Source: Nocardioidaceae bacterium (lineage in GTDB: Bacteria; Actinomycetota; Actinomycetes; Propionibacteriales; Nocardioidaceae). From it: DNA of 64,000 nucleotides. Below, in pieces: positions 46,739 to 57,149 of this stretch. The stretch spans positions 5,334-69,333 of the forward strand of contig JAUJOO010000009.1 of assembly GCA_030447585.1 (NCBI GenBank), read 5' to 3'. The position numbers and the translations under genes are program-made. Below the pieces are notes generated by a model. That model ran no database searches. It was not told the DNA's origin and saw only the letters and a list, made by a program, of their open reading frames with translations. Each line of letters starts with the position of its first letter. The stretch's first letter is position 1.

Positions 46739-48736
46739 CTACCAGTGCACGCCTTTGAGGATTCGGGCAAGTAGCCGCTGCTCGTTCGTCACCTCTGCCT
46801 CGGTGCCGTCATCGTTTGCGGCGGTGGAGTCGGGAAACACCCGGTAAGCCATGTGCAGGATCCGGAAGACCGCTTTGGGCAGGAGTGCATGCGCGACCTC
46901 GCCGGCTGTCCCCAGTGTCGTGTTGATCTCGTTTGGGCGGTCCTTGAGCGCAGACATCACGAGGTCGGCCGCCTGGGCCGCAGTGATGGTCGGGAAGGCG
47001 TCATAGATCTTCGTCGGGGCGATCATCGGCGTCCGGACCAGCGGCATGTGGACCGTCGTGAAGGTGACCCCGTCGCCGATCACCTCCGAGCTGACGACCC
47101 GACTCCAGGCGTCGAGCGCGGCCTTGCTAGCGACGTACGCCGAGAAGCGCGGTGGGTTTGTCTGCACGCCGATCGAGCTGATGTTGACGACGTGGCCGGA
47201 CCCGTTCGCCTCCATCAGCGGGAGCAGCCCCATCACCAGCCTGATCGCGCCGAAGTAGTTGAGCTGCATGGTGCGCTCGAAGTCGTGGAACCGGTCCGAC
47301 GACAGCCGCAGCGATCTGCGGATGGAACGGCCCGCGTTGTTCACCACGAAGCCAATCGCCCCATGCTGCTTCGTCAGCTTGGTGGTGAGCCGGTCGATCG
47401 CGTCGAGGTCCGTGAGGTCGCAGGGGTAGCTGTGCGCCACTCCGCCGGCAGCCTCGATCTCCGCCTGCGTCTGCAGCAGGCCATCCTTGCCGCGTGCGAC
47501 GAGCAGCGGGACGCCGCCGGCCTGCGCCACCTTCAACGCCGTCGCCTTCCCGATGCCAGAGGTTGCACCGGTGATCACGACCTTGCTTCCCACCAGGGCC
47601 TCCCGCAGCGCCGGGTCCTGTGCCGATGTCGGATCCAGATGCTGCTCCCAGTAGTCCCACAAGGCCGCGGCGTAGCTGTCCAAGGTCGGGCACACGATTC
47701 CCGACCCTGCCAGCGCCTGTTCGGTATGCCGCGAGGCGAACGTCGCGGACAGCGACAGGTGGCCGAGCGCCTCCGGCGGCACCCCGAGCCGGCCGATGGT
47801 CTGCTCGAGGGCGCGTTGCACCACCGGCGTACGCGCCACACCGGTGAGCAGGTTGATCGGCATGAGCTGAGGCGGCAGCGCGCTCGTGAACCGGCGCTGC
47901 ACGGGCACGGCGAAGGTCGGCGCGTTGGCTGCCTTCGCCAAGGTGTTGACCACGTCGATCGTCGGCTGGGGGTCGGGGTGGACCAGGTGAAAGGTGCGCT
48001 GGTCAAGGCCTGCGACGTGGGCGAGGTAGCTCATCGCCCGAGCGACGTAGTCCACGGGCACGATGTTGGTGTCGCCGAGGTCGATGCCGACGAGTGGCGC
48101 CCACTGCGGCAACGAGTCTCGCAGTCGTTTCAGCGCCGGGAAGAAGTAGTACGCGCCGTCCACCTTGTCCATCGCACCGGTGACAGAGTGCCCAACCACG
48201 ATCGAAGGACGGTAGATGCGCCAGGGCAGCTCGGAGTAGCTGCGTACGACACGCTCCGACTCGTACTTCGTCTGGTGGTACGCCGACGGCAGCTCCTGGC
48301 CCTGGTCGAACATGGTCTCGTCGAATGCGCCGACGTAATCGCCCGCCACTGCCACAGAGGACATGTGGTGGAAGGTCTTTGCTCCGGCGGCGGCGGCCAG
48401 CTCGAGCGCGCCCCGGGTGCCGCCGACGTTGAGCTGTTCGTTGCGCTCTGTCGAGGCGGTCATGTCATACAGCGCCGCTAGGTGGAAGAAGTGCGTGATG
48501 GACGCGCCGTGCTCGTCGATCATGCTCTGGTCGACACCGAGCAGCGGAGAAGTGAGGTCTCCCGGCACCGCGATGACGCGCTTCGACGACCGCCAGTGGA
48601 TGCGGTGAAGGAGGGCGAAGCGGTCGAGCGACGTCTCTCGTACGAGCACGAAGATGCTGCCGCGTCGATGCTTGAGCAGCTCCTCGACCAGGTGCCGGCC
48701 GATGAAACCGGTGCCACCTGTCACGAAGTAGCTCAT
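46739..48736 (-). CDS. bimodular SDR/fatty acyl-CoA reductase-like protein
   Basis: N-terminal extended SDR (MSYFVTGGTGFIGRHLVEELLK) fused to classical SDR (KVVITGATSGIGKATALKVAQAGG...VVNNAGRSIRRS). Confidence 0.85.
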   Translation of the reverse strand: MSYFVTGGTGFIGRHLVEELLKHRRGSIFVLVRETSLDRFALLHRIHWRSSKRVIAVPGDLTSPLLGVDQSMIDEHGASITHFFHLAALYDMTASTERNEQLNVGGTRGALELAAAAGAKTFHHMSSVAVAGDYVGAFDETMFDQGQELPSAYHQTKYESERVVRSYSELPWRIYRPSIVVGHSVTGAMDKVDGAYYFFPALKRLRDSLPQWAPLVGIDLGDTNIVPVDYVARAMSYLAHVAGLDQRTFHLVHPDPQPTIDVVNTLAKAANAPTFAVPVQRRFTSALPPQLMPINLLTGVARTPVVQRALEQTIGRLGVPPEALGHLSLSATFASRHTEQALAGSGIVCPTLDSYAAALWDYWEQHLDPTSAQDPALREALVGSKVVITGATSGIGKATALKVAQAGGVPLLVARGKDGLLQTQAEIEAAGGVAHSYPCDLTDLDAIDRLTTKLTKQHGAIGFVVNNAGRSIRRSLRLSSDRFHDFERTMQLNYFGAIRLVMGLLPLMEANGSGHVVNISSIGVQTNPPRFSAYVASKAALDAWSRVVSSEVIGDGVTFTTVHMPLVRTPMIAPTKIYDAFPTITAAQAADLVMSALKDRPNEINTTLGTAGEVAHALLPKAVFRILHMAYRVFPDSTAANDDGTEAEVTNEQRLLARILKGVHW

Positions 48737-48759
48737 CGGTCTCCTTACCGCTGTAGGAG

Positions 48760-49764
48760 TCAGGAGTCGCTCTTGCCCTTCCCGAACATGATCTCGTCCC
48801 AGCTGGGGACGCTTGCACGCCGGTTCCCTCGACGCTTGCGCCCGGTCGATGCCGGCTGTTCAACCGCCTGTTCGGCGGCCGCGTGCTCACCGACGGGCGG
48901 TTCGTCGACAGCCGGCTCAGCACCTGGCACCTGGCTGGCTCGCGCTTCGTCGCCGATGAACCGCCGGTGGTCGTGCGGGCTGCTGTCCTCTACACCCGGC
49001 GGGTCGAGCTGGCCAGGCCCGTCGTGTCCCTCGCTCACCGCCCTCACGACAGCGGTGAGGTCGTCTGTGGTCTCCTCGTCCGGGTGGAGGTTCAGCAGGT
49101 CGTCCTCGTCGGAGGGCACGGACGCCAACCGTCGTCCCCGCGCGTTGTCGGCCCGTGAGCTCGGCCTCGGTTGCGGCCCCTTGCGGGTGCTCTGCTGTTC
49201 GCCGGTCAGCCACTTCGCTTCGTCGTCGTCGGCGACTGCGTACCGGCCGACTGTGTCGAAGACGAACAAGGCAGTCCTTTCCCGCTCGCCGGACTGGTAT
49301 GTCGCCTGCACGGACCACTTGCCGTCGTTTCGGCGCCAGGCATCCCACTCCGACCCTCGAGCGTCGACGCCGCGGCTGCTCAGCCGCTCACTGACCACGT
49401 CGATGAGTCGGCGAGACGGGCCCTCGACGTTCTTTCGTCGAACGTGGCTCCGTTGCGCCAGCTGGGCGACGTGCTGGCGCTCGGCGATCACCGGAACGCA
49501 GTACGGCATGATCTTGTCGACCGTGACCTGTGCCAGGGCAGCCACCGCCTCCGGTGTCTCCCCGGCGCGGACGCGGGCCTGAATGTCACGCGGGCGCAAA
49601 GCGCTTTCCATCTCGATCTCCAACTGCCCGAGTCGCGTGCGGTCTCCACGCATCGCCGCACGCAACTTGTCGTTTGCAGGCGTGACGAACTCCGCACCTG
49701 TGTCGTCCACGAAGACGACCTTGCGGCCGTCCGCGCTCAACCCAACGAGCTCGAGGTTGCGCAT
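48760..49764 (-). CDS. sepH: septation protein SepH (DUF3071)
   Basis: MRNLELVGLSADGRKVVFVDDTGAEFVTPANDKLRAAMRGDRTRLGQLEIEMESALRPRDIQARVRAGETPEAVA. Confidence 0.9.
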   Translation of the reverse strand: MRNLELVGLSADGRKVVFVDDTGAEFVTPANDKLRAAMRGDRTRLGQLEIEMESALRPRDIQARVRAGETPEAVAALAQVTVDKIMPYCVPVIAERQHVAQLAQRSHVRRKNVEGPSRRLIDVVSERLSSRGVDARGSEWDAWRRNDGKWSVQATYQSGERERTALFVFDTVGRYAVADDDEAKWLTGEQQSTRKGPQPRPSSRADNARGRRLASVPSDEDDLLNLHPDEETTDDLTAVVRAVSEGHDGPGQLDPPGVEDSSPHDHRRFIGDEARASQVPGAEPAVDEPPVGEHAAAEQAVEQPASTGRKRRGNRRASVPSWDEIMFGKGKSDS

Positions 49765-49961
49765 ACATGTCCTCCTGCACCGGTCACCGGCGAATGCATG
49801 CCCAGTCTGTCCTGTGGTGCACCGGGCACAAAGCGAGCGCGCACCGCCGTTCCGCTATTCAACACCGCTGAGCGCCGTCGATGTGGGTGACGAGCCCAAA
49901 TGCCTTCATTACCTTCGACCGATTCACCAAACCCGCTCCCGATGGGTCGCCGCGCCCAGCG

Positions 49962-51167
49962 TCACACCTTGTCGAGAATGTGTGCGCGCGCCGCTGCCGG
50001 CGTCCTCGTAGCAGCGGCGATGGCAGCAGCCAGGATGCCGCTGACCACCGGCACGAAGTAGGCGGTGCTGGCACCGAACTCGTCGATCAGCGCACCGGCA
50101 ACGGCTGCTCCTGGGGCGATGCCGAGCCCGATGCCCGTGGTCAACCACGTGATGCCCTCGGTAAGCCGGGACGCGGCGACGTTCGCCTCCACGAGCGTCA
50201 TCGCCGCCACCATGGTGGGGCTGATCGCGAAACCGCCGAGGAAGAGCACCGCCCCAGCCACCAGCAGGTTGTCGAGGAACGGCAGCGGAGTCATCGCCGC
50301 GGCCATGCCGACGGCGCCCAGTCGGTACCGGCGCAGGGGTGACGAGCCGCCACCGTAGAGGCCGGTCAGCACACCGGCGAGCAGGCTCCCCAGCGCCCAG
50401 ACGGCGAGCAGGGCCGCGACCGCGTTCGGGTGCCCCTGCTCCTCGGCGAACGCGACAGTGACCACCTCCGTCGCTCCGAAGAGCGACCCGAGACACGCCG
50501 CGACCATTGTCATCGGCACCACGAAGGCCCAGTCGAGCCGGTCGCGGTCTGCCCGGCGCCGACGCGTCCGGTGCACTGGGGGCTGCGTCGCTCGCTGGGC
50601 GGCGAACCAGAAGCCTCCCGCGAGGGCGCAGGCGACGACGCTCACGATGCCGGCCATCTCGTGCAGCTGAAGTGCCAGCACGGTAACGAGCACCGGACCG
50701 ATGATGAAAATCGACTCGTCCACCACGGCCTCGATCGAGAATGCCGTGTGCAGGTCTCGTCCAGGACCCAGCAGATGGGTCCACCTGGCTCGCACACACG
50801 CGCCAACCGGTGGGTAGCCGAAACCGGCCAACGCGGCGAACAGGTGAGGGGCCGGGGAGGACCACTCGAGCTCGACCGACGTCCCCAGTCCGAGCAGCCC
50901 GACCGCGAACAAGGTGACACCCGGCAGAACAACCTGTCGCTGCCCCCACTGGTCGATGAGGCGAGCCAGCAGCGGCGACGAGGCGGACGCGGCAAGCATG
51001 TAGGCGGCTGAGACCGTGCCGGCGAGCCCGTAGGACCCGGAGCGCTGGGCGATCAGCAGCACGATCGCCAGCGTCACCATCGAGATCGGCAGCCGGGCCA
51101 CGAACCCGGCAACCGAGAACGCCAACGCCCCGGGCTTGGTCAGCACGGAGCGGAACGACGCGAACAT
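49962..51167 (-). CDS. MFS transporter
   Basis: MFASFRSVLTKPGALAFSVAGFVARLPISMVTLAIVLLIAQRSGSYGLAGTVSAAYMLA. Confidence 0.85.
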   Translation of the reverse strand: MFASFRSVLTKPGALAFSVAGFVARLPISMVTLAIVLLIAQRSGSYGLAGTVSAAYMLAASASSPLLARLIDQWGQRQVVLPGVTLFAVGLLGLGTSVELEWSSPAPHLFAALAGFGYPPVGACVRARWTHLLGPGRDLHTAFSIEAVVDESIFIIGPVLVTVLALQLHEMAGIVSVVACALAGGFWFAAQRATQPPVHRTRRRRADRDRLDWAFVVPMTMVAACLGSLFGATEVVTVAFAEEQGHPNAVAALLAVWALGSLLAGVLTGLYGGGSSPLRRYRLGAVGMAAAMTPLPFLDNLLVAGAVLFLGGFAISPTMVAAMTLVEANVAASRLTEGITWLTTGIGLGIAPGAAVAGALIDEFGASTAYFVPVVSGILAAAIAAATRTPAAARAHILDKV

Positions 51168-51229
51168 CTCGTGGAGTCTATGAGCCGCCGCCGACGGCCG
51201 CGGACAGTCGTGCTGGCAGGATTCGACCC

Positions 51230-52321
51230 ATGCCGGACCGGCCCAGCGTCGACCCCTTCGACGCCGTCCTCCTCGTGTCGTTTGGTGGGCCAGAACGTCC
51301 GCAGGACGTGCTCCCTTTCCTCGAGAACGTCACCCGGGGTCGCGGCATCCCGCCCGAGCGCCTTGCGGAAGTGGCCGAGCACTACTACGCCCTGGGCGGC
51401 CGCAGCCCCATCAACGACCAGTGCCGCGCGTTGCTCAAGGCCGTGGAGGCCGACCTGGGGGAGCATGGCATCGACATCGCTGTCTACTGGGGCAACCGCA
51501 ACTGGCAGCCCTTCCTCCACGACGCCGTTGCCCGCATGCGTGATGACGGCGTACGCCGGGCGGCCGCGATCGTGACGAGCGCGTACTCGTCGTACTCGGG
51601 ATGTCGCCAGTACCGCGAGAGCCTGTACGACGCCGTCGCCGGCACACCAGACGCGCCGCGAATCGACAAGCTGCGCCACTACTTCAACCACCCGGGTTTC
51701 GTAAGAGCGTTCGTCGACACCACCTGTGAAGCGCTGGCGTTGTTGCCGCAGGACCTGCAGCCCGGTGCACGGCTGGTCTTTGTCACGCACTCGATCCCCA
51801 TCGCGATGGCCGCCGCTGCCGGACCGCGAGGAGATGCCTACGTGGACCAGCACCGTTTTGTGGCCGAGGCTGTCGCGCACGAAGTGCGGGAGCGCACGGG
51901 AGCGGCGCACGCCTTCGACCTCGTCTACTGCAGCAGGTCGGGAACGGCCTCGACGCCCTGGTTGGAGCCCGACGTGAACGACCACCTCGTAGGCCTCGCG
52001 GCCGATCGGGTGAAGGCTGTGGTGGTGGTCCCGATCGGGTTCGTCTCGGATCACATGGAGGTGATCCACGACCTCGACACGGAGGCGGCGGCCACCGCTC
52101 GACGACTCGGTCTCGGATTTGGTCGTGCATCGACCCCAGGAGTCCATCCGGCGTTCGTGTCCATCGTCCGGGACCTGCTCGTCGAACGCGCTGCCGTTGA
52201 GTCCGGTGACCCTGTGGAGCGAACCGCAACGGGACCTCTTGGTGCCACCTGGGACCTGTGTCCGGCCACCTGCTGCCCGAACCCCCGCCGGCAACGGCCG
52301 GCGCTGTGCGAGGTCACCTGA
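51230..52321 (+). CDS. hemH: ferrochelatase
   Basis: FDAVLLVSFGGPERPQDVLPFLENVTRGRGIPPERLAEVAEHYYALGGRSPINDQ. Confidence 0.93.
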   Translation: MPDRPSVDPFDAVLLVSFGGPERPQDVLPFLENVTRGRGIPPERLAEVAEHYYALGGRSPINDQCRALLKAVEADLGEHGIDIAVYWGNRNWQPFLHDAVARMRDDGVRRAAAIVTSAYSSYSGCRQYRESLYDAVAGTPDAPRIDKLRHYFNHPGFVRAFVDTTCEALALLPQDLQPGARLVFVTHSIPIAMAAAAGPRGDAYVDQHRFVAEAVAHEVRERTGAAHAFDLVYCSRSGTASTPWLEPDVNDHLVGLAADRVKAVVVVPIGFVSDHMEVIHDLDTEAAATARRLGLGFGRASTPGVHPAFVSIVRDLLVERAAVESGDPVERTATGPLGATWDLCPATCCPNPRRQRPALCEVT

Positions 52322-53142
52322 TGGCAGCGCCGCGCGAACTGCTGCAGCTGGCAGAGCGGACCGCGAGGGAGGCAGGCCGCCTTGTCGTGGCCGGCCGGCA
52401 GGATCGGGTGGAGGTCACGGCGACGAAGAGCAGTCCGACGGATGTCGTCACCGCGGTCGACCTCGCCTCCGAGCGCCTGATCCGCGAGACGATCGCCGCG
52501 GCTCGCCCGGAGGACGGCTTCGTGGGCGAGGAGGGTGAGGACCGCAGGAGCTCGTCGGGGGTGACGTGGGTGGTTGACCCCATCGACGGCACCGTCAACT
52601 TCTTGTACTCGATCAGGCAGTTCGCGGTGTCGTTGGCGGCCGCGGACACAACGGGCATGCTGGTCGCGGTCGTCCACGACCCCAACTCGGGGGAGACCTT
52701 CACCGCCGTGAGAGGGGAGGGCTGCTGGCTTGACGGCTTCCCCATCCGCCCGTCGAGCTGCCTCGACCCGGCACAGGCACTTGTCGGCACCGGCTACCAC
52801 TACCGTCCAGATGTCCGCGCGGCGCAGGCTGAGGAGACGGCGAGGCTGCTCCCACGCATCCGGGATGTGCGCCGGATGGGTTCGGCCGCACTCGACCTCT
52901 GCTACACGGCGTGTGGCAGGTACGACGCCTACGTCGAGCGCGGCCTCAGACCTTGGGACCTCGCCGCGGGCGGGCTGATCGCCCGAGAGGCAGGCGTCCG
53001 CGTCGAGGGCATCAACGGGTCTGAACCGTCGGAGTTGCTCGTCATCGCTGCCCCGGAGGCGCTCTTCGCACGGCTCCACAGGGAGCTCGTCGGGGCCGGG
53101 TTCGGAGCCTGGCCGCTCGACGGCTGGCCCCCTGCCCGCTGA
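52321..53142 (+). CDS. suhB: inositol monophosphatase family protein
   Basis: FVGEEGEDRRSSSGVTWVVDPIDGTVNFLYSIRQFAVSLA...RRMGSAALDLCYTACGRYDAYVERGLRPWDLAAGGLIAREAG. Confidence 0.9.
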   Translation: MAAPRELLQLAERTAREAGRLVVAGRQDRVEVTATKSSPTDVVTAVDLASERLIRETIAAARPEDGFVGEEGEDRRSSSGVTWVVDPIDGTVNFLYSIRQFAVSLAAADTTGMLVAVVHDPNSGETFTAVRGEGCWLDGFPIRPSSCLDPAQALVGTGYHYRPDVRAAQAEETARLLPRIRDVRRMGSAALDLCYTACGRYDAYVERGLRPWDLAAGGLIAREAGVRVEGINGSEPSELLVIAAPEALFARLHRELVGAGFGAWPLDGWPPAR

Positions 53143-53357
53143 CCCGGCTCGCCGCACCGCTCCACCGTTCGTGTCCTGCGCCACATCGGGGCCGCTCTCA
53201 GGCATGGCCGAGGACACTTCTGCTGAGACGCTCCTGAGTAGACGTGGCGCGCGCGCAGTTTTTCCGGCACAATCGCGCAGCCGAGCGGGCACAAAACGCG
53301 GGACTGCTGCGTTGAACCCCTCGCACCGACGAGGCGAAGGACGAGTGAGCGGGACAG

Positions 53358-53657
53358 ATGGCTACTGACTACGACGCACCACGCAAGACCGAAGAAGAGC
53401 TGAACGAGGACTCGATCGAAGAGCTCAAGGCTCGACGTCACGACAAGAACTCAGGCAAGGTCGACGAGGACGAGGTGGAAGCGGCCGAGGCGTTCGAGTT
53501 GCCGGGCGCCGACCTGTCCCACGAGGAGCTCAGCGTGCAGGTGCTGCCCCGTCAGGAGGACGAGTTCACCTGTTCGAGCTGCTTCTTGGTTCACCACCGA
53601 AGCCAGCTCGCCTCGGAGAAGGACGGGGTTCTGGTCTGCCGGGACTGCGCGGCCTGA
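53358..53657 (+). CDS. DUF4193 family protein
   Basis: MATDYDAPRKTEEELNEDSIEELKARRHDKNSGKVDEDE...EDEFTCSSCFLVHHRSQLA...CRDCAA. Confidence 0.88.
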   Translation: MATDYDAPRKTEEELNEDSIEELKARRHDKNSGKVDEDEVEAAEAFELPGADLSHEELSVQVLPRQEDEFTCSSCFLVHHRSQLASEKDGVLVCRDCAA

Positions 53658-53744
53658 CAGCCGGGCCAAGCCGAGTCGACCGACCCTGCGGTGTCTCGGC
53701 CCCGGCGGTGGCGCCCTCGGGCCTTCACCCTCCGCCACTCAGCT

Positions 53745-53916
53745 GGGTCGGTCGAGGCCGAGGATCTCTTGCGCCTTCGCTTCGCTCTTTGACGGCGCTG
53801 CGAGTTCCCCTCCCCTGTGTGCCCGGCTCTCGTGCGCCATAGGCGAGGACGAGGGGATTCGCAGCGCCGTCAAAGAGCGAAGCGAAGGCGCTGCGGCCCT
53901 CGTCCTCGACCGACCC
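53745..53916. repeat. 172-bp near-palindromic intergenic element
   Basis: Perfect 33-bp inverted arms 53771-53803 / 53859-53891 plus outer 13-bp arms gggtcggtcgagg (53745-53757) / cctcgaccgaccc (53904-53916). Confidence 0.8.
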
Positions 53917-53961
53917 AGGTGCGTTGGCTGACTCGTCCGCGGTCGGGCTGAGGCCGACGCG

Positions 53962-54306
53962 CTACTTGACCTTCTCCTTCGTCTCCTTCGTCGCACCCTT
54001 GTTCATGCCAGGAGGCAGGGTCCCGAACGACCTGAACCAGTAGTTCGCAGCTTTTCGCGTCGCGTACATCCGCGCCAGCCCGACGCACAGCCCACTGATC
54101 GCAGCCCAGACAAACGCCTCGTTGTTGCCGATCTCGGGCGACTCCGGGGATGTAGGCGGTTCGCGCCCGGTCGCCGACTTCCAGGCTGCGTCAAGGGCCT
54201 TCGTGGCGGCGATTCCACCCAGCAGGTACGACGCTGTACCCATGAGCTTCCAGGTCTTCTTGCCCTTCTCGGCGGGCGGCTTCTCAGCAGAGCCTTTCTT
54301 GGCCAC
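53962..54306 (-). CDS. DUF4235 domain-containing protein
   Basis: WKLMGTASYLLGGIAATKALDAAWKSATGREPP...GLARMYATRKAANYW. Confidence 0.85.
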   Translation of the reverse strand: MAKKGSAEKPPAEKGKKTWKLMGTASYLLGGIAATKALDAAWKSATGREPPTSPESPEIGNNEAFVWAAISGLCVGLARMYATRKAANYWFRSFGTLPPGMNKGATKETKEKVK

Positions 54307-54340
54307 GGCGGGACTCCTCCGGTGAGCTGGCTGAACCCCG

Positions 54341-54805
54341 TCAGTCTTGCATGGTTCTCGCGGTGAGGCAGCGGGCGAGCGCATCGGGTCGTCGGCTCGA
54401 CACGAACCAGTACGGCACCGGGTCCATGTCGTCGTCGACCACCACCTTGACCGCGCCGCGGCAGTAGCCGCGCAGCAGGAGGAACGCACGGGCGTCGGCA
54501 TCCACCCCTGCCAGCGCCCGGCTCGAGGCCTCGTCGAGTGCCGTGACGGCTCCGATGTATCGGTGGGGCAGCCGCGCTCGTCCCACCTGCAGGCCCGCGT
54601 CATCGACTACGACACGCACCGATCCGTACCGCCAAAGGGCGACCGCCACCAGAGCCCACGCTCCGATGCCTGCCACCAGGGCGAGCTCCCAGGTCACCGC
54701 TACGAAGAGCACCCACCAGACAGCTACCGCGAACACGGTACCGACGACCCACCAGCCCATTGGCACATGCAGTGTCTCCCGGTACTCCGCGGCGCTGACG
54801 GTCAT
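54341..54805 (-). CDS. DUF3093 domain-containing protein
   Basis: YRETLHVPMGWWVVGTVFAVAVWWV...DMDPVPYWFVSSRRPDALARCL. Confidence 0.85.
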   Translation of the reverse strand: MTVSAAEYRETLHVPMGWWVVGTVFAVAVWWVLFVAVTWELALVAGIGAWALVAVALWRYGSVRVVVDDAGLQVGRARLPHRYIGAVTALDEASSRALAGVDADARAFLLLRGYCRGAVKVVVDDDMDPVPYWFVSSRRPDALARCLTARTMQD

Positions 54806-54895
54806 GCTGGCAAGCCTGCCACCATCGCGCCGAGTAGGGTTGGTCGCCGGGTCCGATGACCCGACGGGCGAACATGGAGAGGGGCGCCGCAGCCG

Positions 54896-55369
54896 ATGGT
54901 CGAGGTGTTGATCCAGCGGATCGACCCAGACATCTCGCTCCCTGCGTACGCGCATCCGGGAGATGCCGGCCTTGACCTGATGAGCACGGTCGACGTCGAG
55001 CTGCAGGCGGGGGAGCGGGCCATGGTGCCGACGGGAATCAGCATCGCGTTGCCGGCTGGTTTTGTCGGCCTCGTACATCCTCGCTCCGGTCTGGCAGCCA
55101 AGCACGGAGTTTCCGTCGTCAACGCGCCCGGGACCGTGGACGCGGGATTTCGCGGGGAGGTGAACGTCTTGCTCATCAACCTCGACCTTGCGGAGCCCTT
55201 CACGGTACGCCGAGGGGACCGCATCGCGCAGCTCGTCGTCCAGCGGGTGGAGCGGGTGCGGTTCGTCGAGGTGGGCCACCTTCCTGGTTCAGACCGCGGG
55301 TCGGGGGGCCACGGATCCACCGGAGGGTTCACCTCCCCGACCCAGGCACCTCAGGAGGCACAGTCGTGA
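54896..55369 (+). CDS. dut: dUTP diphosphatase
   Basis: [70 protein letters not shown]. Confidence 0.95.
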   Translation: MVEVLIQRIDPDISLPAYAHPGDAGLDLMSTVDVELQAGERAMVPTGISIALPAGFVGLVHPRSGLAAKHGVSVVNAPGTVDAGFRGEVNVLLINLDLAEPFTVRRGDRIAQLVVQRVERVRFVEVGHLPGSDRGSGGHGSTGGFTSPTQAPQEAQS

Positions 55370-56046
55370 TCTTTCGTCGCCGGCCCAGGCCAACCGACGA
55401 CCGTGGGGCGAGCGCCGACGCATCAGGCAGCGACGACTCCGTCGTGGACGTCACCGCGTTGCCGCCTGGGCGCCCCCACGGTCCCTGGGATCGCAGCGAG
55501 ACCAAGGCCGACGAGGACGACCCCCACTACATCGACCTCGGAGGCCTCGTCGTACGCGGCCGTGAGGGGCTCGAACTGCGCCTGCAGGTAGATGAGCAGA
55601 CACAGACGGTCACCTCCGTCCTGTTCGCCGGGCCTGAGTCAGGCCTCGAGCTGCGAGCGTTCGCCGCTCCTCGACACGAGGACCTCTGGGACGACATCCG
55701 CTCGGACATCGCTGCGGAGGCTGCCAAGCGCGGGGGCACCGCCACGGAGACGGAGGGCGAGTACGGCACAGAGCTCAAGGTGGTCGTGCACGTGAAGACC
55801 CCCGATGGTCGAAACGCCACGCAGGCCACCCGCATCGTAGGCGTCAACGGCCCCCGGTGGCTGCTGCGAGCGACGTTCCTCGGCAAGAGTGCGGCGGGCG
55901 CAGATCCCACCGGAGCGCTGGAGTCGGCGCTGCGTGACGTCATCGTGGTTCGCGGGGACGCGCCGATGGCGCCGCGGGTCATGCTCCCTTTGAAGATGCC
56001 AGACGGCGTCCGGTCGGTGACGGACGACGATGCAGCCATCGACTGA
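55366..56046 (+). CDS. DUF3710 domain-containing protein
   Basis: [49 protein letters not shown]. Confidence 0.88.
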   Translation: MIFRRRPRPTDDRGASADASGSDDSVVDVTALPPGRPHGPWDRSETKADEDDPHYIDLGGLVVRGREGLELRLQVDEQTQTVTSVLFAGPESGLELRAFAAPRHEDLWDDIRSDIAAEAAKRGGTATETEGEYGTELKVVVHVKTPDGRNATQATRIVGVNGPRWLLRATFLGKSAAGADPTGALESALRDVIVVRGDAPMAPRVMLPLKMPDGVRSVTDDDAAID

Positions 56047-56047
56047 G

Positions 56048-56446
56048 ATGACGACGAAGTACGCTGGGCGGATGACCAGCGAGGCGGCTCCCGGGAGACT
56101 TCGTCGCGCGTTGAAGAAGCTCGCTGCCACCCCCGACGAGCTGGATGCCGAGGACTTGCAGTCAGCCTCGGAGTCGGAGGGCTGCCAAAAGATTGACGGC
56201 GTCCGCGACCGGGAGCTCGTCACCGTGTATGGCCATCTGAAGAACGTCTCGCTGGCGCCCCGCGCCGGCACGCCCAGCCTGGAGGCGACGCTGTACGACG
56301 GTTCAGGCGCGGTGACCCTCGTCTGGCTCGGGCGGCGTACGATCCCAGGGATCAAGCCCGGCGCGGGCCTAGTGGCCACCGGCCGCGTCTCCTGCCATGA
56401 CCACCGCCGGGTGATCTACAACCCACGCTACGAGCTCCGGGTCTGA
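56048..56446 (+). CDS. OB-fold nucleic acid-binding protein
   Basis: VYGHLKNVSLAPRAGTPSLEATLYDGSGAVTLVWLGRRTIPGIKPGAGLVATGRV. Confidence 0.85.
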   Translation: MTTKYAGRMTSEAAPGRLRRALKKLAATPDELDAEDLQSASESEGCQKIDGVRDRELVTVYGHLKNVSLAPRAGTPSLEATLYDGSGAVTLVWLGRRTIPGIKPGAGLVATGRVSCHDHRRVIYNPRYELRV

Positions 56447-56448
56447 CG

Positions 56449-57137
56449 TTGCCCGAGACGCCGAGCACTCAGGCAGGTCTGACAGCGCAGACCGCCGCAC
56501 CCACCACCGTCGAGGCACTGGTGCGGGCACAGCTGTCGAAGGCGCTCGGCGGGAAGCGAGGCATGCTCGAGGGGGCGATTCCCACCCTTGGATTCACCGT
56601 GACGTGGATCTCGAGCCACGACCTGAGGCTGTCGTTGGTCATCTCCGGCGCTCTTGCCGTGACCGCCTTCATCGTCCGGGTGGTCCAGCGGTCGTCGGTG
56701 CAGTTCGTTTCGTCGTGAACGCGATGATCGGCATCTCCATCGCCGCGATCTTCGCGCTCCGGTCGGGAAAGGCTGAGGACGCGTTCCTCCCAGGGCTCAT
56801 CTACAACGCTGTGTACGCAACACTGCTGACCGGGTCGGTGCTGGTGCGATGGCCGCTGGTGGGTTTCATGATCGGCAGCGTGACCGGCCAGCCCACCGAG
56901 TGGCGCCGTGACCGCAACCTGGTGAAGTTGTGCTCATACCTGACCCTCATCCTGGCCGCTCCCTGCGTCGTCCGGGTCGTTGTGCAGTTTCCCCTCTACC
57001 AGGCGGGGCAGGCAGGCTGGCTGGGCATCGCCAAGATCTCCATGGGCTGGCCGCTGCAGCTCGGCGCGCTGGCCGTCATGGCCTGGATGCTGAGCCGGGA
57101 CTCGACTCCGCTCCCCCGGGCCGAGACGGCACCCTGA
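56449..57137 (+). CDS. DUF3159 domain-containing protein (one apparent frameshift near 56700)
   Basis: LGGKRGMLEGAIPTLGFTVTWISSHDLRLSLVISGALAVTAFIVRVVQRSSV | VVNAMIGISIAAIFALRSGKAEDAFLPGLIYNAVYATLLTGSVLVRWPLVGF. Confidence 0.82.
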
Positions 57138-57149
57138 GACCGCCGCCGG

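Noticed and set aside
46853-48481. 542-aa plus-strand ORF opposite the bimodular SDR
   Set aside because: Antisense shadow, Arg/His/Val-rich nonsense composition.
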